DNA from: Schizochytrium sp. TIO01
Taxonomy: Eukaryota > Sar > Bigyra > Thraustochytrida > Thraustochytriidae
NCBI GenBank assembly: GCA_004764695.1
Contig: SMSO01000037.1
Span: 3,780,337-3,844,336 of the forward strand
Length of the DNA stretch: 64,000 nucleotides
Direction of reading: 5' to 3'
The notes under the pieces are model-generated. The model did no database searches. It worked only from the letters and a program-made list of their open reading frames with translations, and was not told the origin of the DNA. Each line of letters opens with the position of its first letter. Within the stretch, counting starts at the first letter, position 1. Positions 58,589 through 64,000 of this stretch are shown one piece after another. The position numbers were made by a program, and so were the translations under genes.

Positions 58589-61500
58589 TACGGTAATATG
58601 TTGTTTTGAATATGAAAACAACTCACAGTCACGTACGCTTGACTTGAGAGTCTTTGAGTCGTCTTGCTACTTCACCTCACTTCTGATCACGCACTCGCTC
58701 GCCCGAGTTACCTAGCCCGCCCAACCTACATATTCCAAAGAAAAATGGGATCATGTAAAAATCTGTCCCAATCAAGAAAGTGATGCGATATGCATCGAAT
58801 TCATTCCCACTGTGGAGATCATGATACAAAACCAAAGAGTAGTTTATCCAAAGGCTTTTACTATCTCTTGGGAACTACCCACGTACATGGCACGCTTCTT
58901 TTCTACATTTAAAAAAGAAAAGAAAAAAAGAAGTTGGATATATGAGCGTACCAACTTGGGACAGTTTGACCGTACCATAGTGCATCTGATCTCCCTTACA
59001 TCAACCAATGTATACACTACTACAATTCCTAGTCACCTAATCAAGAAACGAAAACATTCGTCGAGCGTCTCTTCAGGAGTACATTTTCTCGTATATTTTT
59101 CTTTTGATCTTCATTTTTCAACTTCTCTTTTTGTTTTTTCTGAGTCCATTTCTTGTTTGGCATGATGATAGATGAAGACCGTAAAGTAATGCAACTCTTC
59201 TTGCCCTCACCTCGCTCCGAACGATCAAAATCAAGATGGCCCGGAGTGTCCCATGATCAACATTTCTGTACCATAAAAGGTACCACGAAAGTATTTTTGG
59301 TTTTTCTGAGTCCATGTCTTGTTTGACATGTGAAGCAATGCAAGTCTTCTTCCCCTCACCTCGCTCCGAACAATCAAAATCAAGATGGCCCGGAGTGTCC
59401 CATGACCAATACTTATGTACCATAAAAGGTACCAAGAGAGTATAAATGCTCCCATTAAAAAGCTATCAAATCCAATCACCTGGAAATATAGGTACAAAGC
59501 GTTGTATAAAATTTACGATTCTGGCCGTAAACGTTTCTCCTTTAGACGGTTGGACAGTGGTTGTGTCTTAATTTCAATTGAACTTGGGTCACATGATATG
59601 AATGAGTTTAAATTTAGTCTGCAGGGCTGAAATAGGTCTTTGTAGTGCATATGCTCCGCATCGAGCATCAGTTAATAATAATCCACTAAAAATTAAAGAT
59701 GTTTTGCAAAACAAATAGTTCATATTACCCCAACGTTCATTTCCAACTTCGTGAGATCTTCTTTACTTAGCTTACTTTTTATTAATTGGATAATTGGTCT
59801 GCTGGAGGAGATGTAGGTTGCAGGAACCTGAACTATGATCTAGCCAACGTAAGTCAAGTCCCTTATAATTTGAACAACGTAGCTCCTTGCACGACACATT
59901 TGCCTCATGAATGCGCTTTTTTTCTTGAAAAGATAGATACAAAAATTAGTAATCTCAACGTCAATTACTTCTTAAGCCCAGATCAACAGCCAATTAATTC
60001 AACAGCCAATTACTTGTTGAGTCTACACAGCGTCTCCTTCCCCTATATGGTTGTTCACGTGCTGAACGTGGCACAAACAGCTTCACGATGATTGAGATCC
60101 GTATGCGTGATCAATTAAACTATAGCTGATTACTATATGCAATGCAAAACTGTCCTTCTACGGTATAGACATCACTGTAAACGAATGCACACATATGTCG
60201 ATCGTGTGAATACCGTCTCCTCTTAAACATTAAGGAGCAGTTTGGCAAGCGACTTAAGGTACTGTGCGATTTGCTATTTTTGGTAGATAGAGCAACCAAG
60301 AAACACAGCTTCAGGACTTCGATCTGTCTTCTTTTTAAATAGGACAAGTTCTACACAGACTGCTGCGAACAAGTGACGAATCGACGACACCGCGCATCAC
60401 GTATCATCATCGGAGCAGCTTGATTTATCTTCGTGTAGCCCAAAATACCGAGCCAAGCCTTCCTCTGCGAGCTTCAGTAAAGATATAGATCTATAGGCCT
60501 TAATGAAAGGCCACACCACCTTGTGTTCGTAGCACGTGCAGCCATAACCTAGTCTTGTGCAGCGCATTCATAAACTCCTACATCATTCGCGACGCTGGCA
60601 TTAGGGAAAGGAAGGAAAAAAAGAAAAAAAAAAGTTCAGAATGCAATCTTGGCGAGGAAACGGTTAGAAAGAGGGAGACGGGTTAAAGGTATTCAACTTT
60701 TCTGCACAATAAATTGCTGCTGTTGTAGCCTGCTCGCCTGCGTGATGTACTGCGCGAAGGAGCTTGTGCAAAGTCAGTTTGGGCTCGCTGGAGCTAGCCA
60801 GCTGGCAAGCTATGGTATAGCTGGTAAAAATTGATGCCGTGTCGCTCGTTCAGACTGACCGATGAATATGCGAAGAAGATCGTAAGCTAACGCACTCGCT
60901 TCCCTAGATTACCCAAACGCTGTTCCTTTTGTGGAATCAATACAAACATTATCTATTTATCTTCACCTAAATGAAACGGCACTGTCATAGAAATCGGCAC
61001 CGTCGCATATAGGGAGGTACAGCAATCATCTCATCAAGATCTTGCCAAAGGTGGCCAACGGGGCGCAATTATGCCCCAAGGCCCTCACAAAGTGCTTGAA
61101 GCCGCATTGGTATATCAAACAATTCGTTTCAGATGCCTTTGAGGAACTCAAAAGCGAAACTGAAGTTGATCTTTATATAGAAAACTGGACTTCAGACCTT
61201 TCGCAAGACGCACGGTCACCGAACTTTTATTAAAGGTCCACAATCCCCTGCGAGTATGTAACTTCGACATCTCGCTTGTCCCAAATTAACTCATCAACGG
61301 AGTGCTAGTAAGTGAAATAGATAGCAGCAGGTAATGTCCACTATTTAGAATCAGGACCTCGACTCCAATCAGTTCAGCCTTGAATAATCAAGCGACCAAC
61401 CACACAGGCAGGCTGCCATCCCAAGATCTCCAAAGGAGGTGTAACTAGGTACGCGAAGCCTTCATGCCTACGAAGTAAAAACCCCCAAGGCAGCAAGCAC

Positions 61501-62687
61501 GTCCTGCCTCGTGGTATCAAAGGAAGAACAACGCGACTTGGCAAAAGCCGTCAAAATGTAACGTAACGGCGCGGAGGGTCCCCGCACGGGAGTCCCAGCT
61601 CTTCGAGGCTAATGGCCCTTAGCCAGCTTCTACGTGCGAGCACATCCGGTGCACACCCTAGTCCCAGCAGCAAGTGGACCAGCACATCCTGAGCGCCGAG
61701 TTGGATTGCTGGAGGCAAGAATGGACTACGGGAATTACACGGGCGAAGTGCAAGAGGTGTGAATGAGTGAGTGAGTAAGCAAGTAAAGAAGTAAAGAAGT
61801 AAGCCCGTCGTCACTTTGGCAGGAACTGCGAGAGCGGGAGTGGGAGTGAGGGAGGGCTGCCCCTCTGCACAGACATGGGCCGTAGAGAACCCTGTACGAA
61901 GGCATAGCGGGAAAGCGGGATGGAAGGAAGGAAGCCCATCTCTTTGTACCCCGCCCTCCCCACTCATGGTGGCAAAGGACTTATTGATTTGATTAGTATT
62001 GGTTGGCATTATGGCGATGTGGAGCGATTATGGCGTACTCGGAAAATCAATTTCATAAGGGCGATGAAGAGGGCTACACTCGGAAAGGTAAGTCACGAGT
62101 ATTTGCTGGAATTCTGAAAGTAGCAAGCAGCATCGAAGAGGAGAAGACGCACAAAGCAGCTAGCTAGCTAGCCATTCGGCCGGCTGGGAATTCATTGACG
62201 AGCGCAACTTGGATAGGGCACAGAAGCGGGTAAAAGGGACGAGGCTGGCTTGACTGCCTAAGCGGTACTAGTCAAGGCTTGGTCCAATCTAAGGACCGGT
62301 GGATTTTGAAAGCTCCAACAGGATCTCGCTTACACTTAGAGATTGATTGTACGCAAGTCCTAAGGACTGATAGGAACTAACCCCAGAGAAAATAACACCT
62401 GTGCAATCAAAACTATCCGCAATCACTATTGTGAAGGAAAGTCTGCGATGCACAATAGCGGGCAGCGACTGATTTGGGCTTGATTAAGTCTCAGCAAACT
62501 CGCTTGCATTGGCTTGTGCCAACGCATTTAGGTCTGAGAGGACTTGACAGCAGGAGCAGCAGCAGTAGCGGGCACAGCAGGCCCACCAGGTGCAGCTAGC
62601 TCACCGTCTGGTGAAAGCCGTCGGCGCAGTCGCTCGCGGCAACAAGGGCAATCCTGGTTTGTGGAACTACATAGAACTTTTGAAATA
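58589..62687. other. Gene-free stretch with local duplications
   Basis: No supported gene. It contains a tandem duplication at 59128-59455 and a 16-bp-period duplication of TCAACAGCCAATTA at 59983-60012. There are GCTA words near 62160. Frames such as 61551-62009 (-) have no recognisable content. The last few hundred bases must include the promoter and leader of the six-span membrane protein. Confidence 0.5.
59128..59455 (+). repeat. Direct tandem duplication, about 165/150 bp units
   Basis: Copies at about 59128-59293 and 59294-59455 share CTGAGTCCAT, CTCACCTCGCTCCGAAC, CAAAATCAAGATGGCCCGGA and ACCATAAAAGGTACC. The first copy has a 17-bp insertion or the second a deletion: the spacing is 166 bp before it and 149 bp after it. 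Each copy contains the palindrome GGTACC. The indel shifts frame, so the frames on the minus strand are not a repeated protein domain. Confidence 0.9.
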
Positions 62688-63635
62688 ATGTCGGCCGCGA
62701 ACAGCCCGTCTCAAGCGGAGCTGGACGAGCACAGCGTGCGAACGTTGCGGCTGGGTAGCTTTCGCATGGACGATACTGCCGATACCTACGAAAACATTGA
62801 TCTCGACAAAGATGTCTACTCAAGAGATCAACCAGCACAGTCGTTCTCCTCTGCCAGCTCCCTGGGCGCCCCCTCGGTGGAGCCGTCACGATTTGAGCTG
62901 GGTGTGACCTCCATCGTGTCTGCGATTTCTTCTTTGGGATTCATGATTGGTTCTTTGGCGCTTTACTTTATGCACAAACAATCAACTGGATTGCCGCTTG
63001 CAGCTGTCGCTGCTATGCAAGGTATCAGCATTGTTTCGTCCTTCGTTGTTGGTATCTGGGCACTCAAATGTGTTGGTTGGACACACATGATTACCGAATC
63101 AGTTGTCTTGGGCCTGACTGCTTCATATGGCCTTGCAGTAGCTATTATAGCTCTTTCCCAGCTAATCGAGCACGTTGACATGGAACAGCCCAAGATGCTT
63201 ACCGGCCTCTCCATTGCCATGACTGTTGTTCAACTCTGGTTCATTTTTCTTACTCAGTACTTTTCTCGCGGATTGCAACAGAACAACTTGGTGCGGCATA
63301 TGTCTGTTCTTGATATTGCGTGCCTTGCGCAGGGTGTCGTGATTGGTCTTTGCTCCTACTTACAGGTTAAAGATTCCGTTCATGGCCGGCCAGACATTAT
63401 TGCAACCTTCATAATTGGTGTCATGGTGTTTTGCTACGCGGGAATCTCCGTTTTCCTCGCAAAGGGCGATGCTCGTCGTGATCGCGCCTCAAGCACAAAC
63501 TCTGACGGCCTCGATACCTTTTCTGGTTCGACTTCTTTGCCCCCGTCACCCAATACCCAAGAGTTTTATGATTTTGACCATAATATGGTTGGTGACCCAT
63601 ATGCGTTTCATGGGTCTGCTTTGGCACGTATGTAA
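62688..63635 (+). CDS. Six-span membrane protein, CDF/TMEM163-like layout
   Basis: From the ATG at 62688 (A at -3) the product is 315 aa. The frame is open further upstream but has only a TTG at 62544, so I take this ATG. It has a Ser-rich, acidic cytosolic N-terminus (1-68), then six hydrophobic spans at about 71-95, 103-127, 135-160, 169-192, 205-227 and 236-257, and a hydrophilic C-terminus ending ALARM. This matches the size and topology of TMEM163-type cation diffusion facilitator proteins. Span 5 has His204 and Asp209, and span 6 starts with Asp236. The usual HxxxD metal pair of span 2 is not present (Ala/Gln/Ile instead). Function is therefore uncertain: a diverged zinc transporter or an unrelated six-span protein. 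Membrane location is firm; the family is a guess. Confidence 0.75.
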   Translation: MSAANSPSQAELDEHSVRTLRLGSFRMDDTADTYENIDLDKDVYSRDQPAQSFSSASSLGAPSVEPSRFELGVTSIVSAISSLGFMIGSLALYFMHKQSTGLPLAAVAAMQGISIVSSFVVGIWALKCVGWTHMITESVVLGLTASYGLAVAIIALSQLIEHVDMEQPKMLTGLSIAMTVVQLWFIFLTQYFSRGLQQNNLVRHMSVLDIACLAQGVVIGLCSYLQVKDSVHGRPDIIATFIIGVMVFCYAGISVFLAKGDARRDRASSTNSDGLDTFSGSTSLPPSPNTQEFYDFDHNMVGDPYAFHGSALARM

Positions 63636-64000
63636 CCTTTCTTCCTCTTAACATTTTTGCTCGCTTGTGAAATTTCCAAAAGATCAACCTCATCGGCACC
63701 AGCAAGAAGCAGATCATCATCAAAGGATGGCGATGTTCAATTTACTTACCGTATGATACAAAAGCTTCTATTCGTAGAACCTGTTTCCTCTTTGCATAAT
63801 ATTCAAAATTATCTTTTTCTTCTCTAGCTAACTAGTATTCATAAAAAGCAAATCTGTTTTATCCACTCCACTTATTTTGAAGCATAGCTCCTTTGTACAT
63901 CTAACATTCTTTTGTTCTGCAGCTAAATGACAAGCTTTAACTAAAGCACAAAGTCTGCCTGCAGGGGGCATCACGAGAACGGAAAATCACCTGCACTGTG
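63636..64000. other. 3' flank of the membrane-protein gene
   Basis: A/T-rich downstream sequence with T-rich runs. It presumably includes the 3' untranslated region and polyadenylation site. No new gene is visible before the window ends. Confidence 0.5.

Noticed and set aside
59118-59497. Repeated Trp/Tyr-rich frames on the minus strand
   Set aside because: They result from the tandem duplication. The 17-bp indel puts the two copies in different frames, so no repeated protein is encoded.
61551-62009. 152-codon minus-strand frame with a hydrophobic segment
   Set aside because: No motif and no promoter context. The hydrophobic part arises from a GAGT/AAGT-like simple run.
62544-62687. N-terminal extension of the six-span protein from a TTG
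   Set aside because: The extension is Ala/Gly-rich simple sequence. The ATG at 62688 has a good context and a typical second codon.

Overview
This is nuclear DNA of a unicellular eukaryote. The genes are long, uninterrupted reading frames for eukaryotic families: a VMP1-type ER protein, a tail-anchored fatty-aldehyde dehydrogenase, a 34-kDa-type actin bundler, a full-length ABCC transporter, a secreted adamalysin-like metalloprotease, a CCDC66/CSPP1-like coiled-coil protein and a PF13679-type methyltransferase. They are separated by large, repeat-rich, non-coding gaps. Intronless genes, moderate GC and this family mix would fit a stramenopile such as a thraustochytrid (labyrinthulomycete). 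That assignment is inference, not proof. No rRNA, tRNA, CRISPR array or intact transposon was recognised.

Layout. 1-467 (-): 5' part of a gene with an N-terminal RanBP2-type zinc finger, cut by the left edge. 1414-2619 (+): VMP1 homologue. 2620-8755: gene-free, with trinucleotide runs and one perfect hairpin. 8756-10324 (+): aldehyde dehydrogenase, convergent with 11134-12891 (-), an actin-bundling protein with a very long Ala/Glu coiled coil. 14868-19307 (-): ABCC transporter. 21337-23361 (-): zinc metalloprotease with two C-terminal PAN-like modules. 23362-47518: about 24 kb without a convincing gene. It is a mosaic of GC-rich and A/T-only patches with many simple repeats, nearly all with 4-bp units, peaking in 129 perfect ACTT units at 43847-44362. 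47519-49750 (-) and 50267-51883 (+): a head-to-head pair sharing a 516-bp spacer (coiled-coil/PDZ-like protein and methyltransferase). 51884-62687: second repeat-rich gap with one plausible small gene (58358-58588). 62688-63635 (+): six-span membrane protein with a CDF/TMEM163-like layout.

The genes do not form an evident pathway. Themes are membrane and lipid handling (VMP1, fatty-aldehyde dehydrogenase, ABCC, six-span protein), cytoskeleton (actin bundler, CCDC66-like protein), secretion (metalloprotease) and RNA modification (methyltransferase). The most distinctive items are the enlarged actin-bundling protein, the tetranucleotide-dominated gene desert with its 516-bp perfect array, and the dehydrogenase stop codon lying inside a perfect splice-donor sequence.
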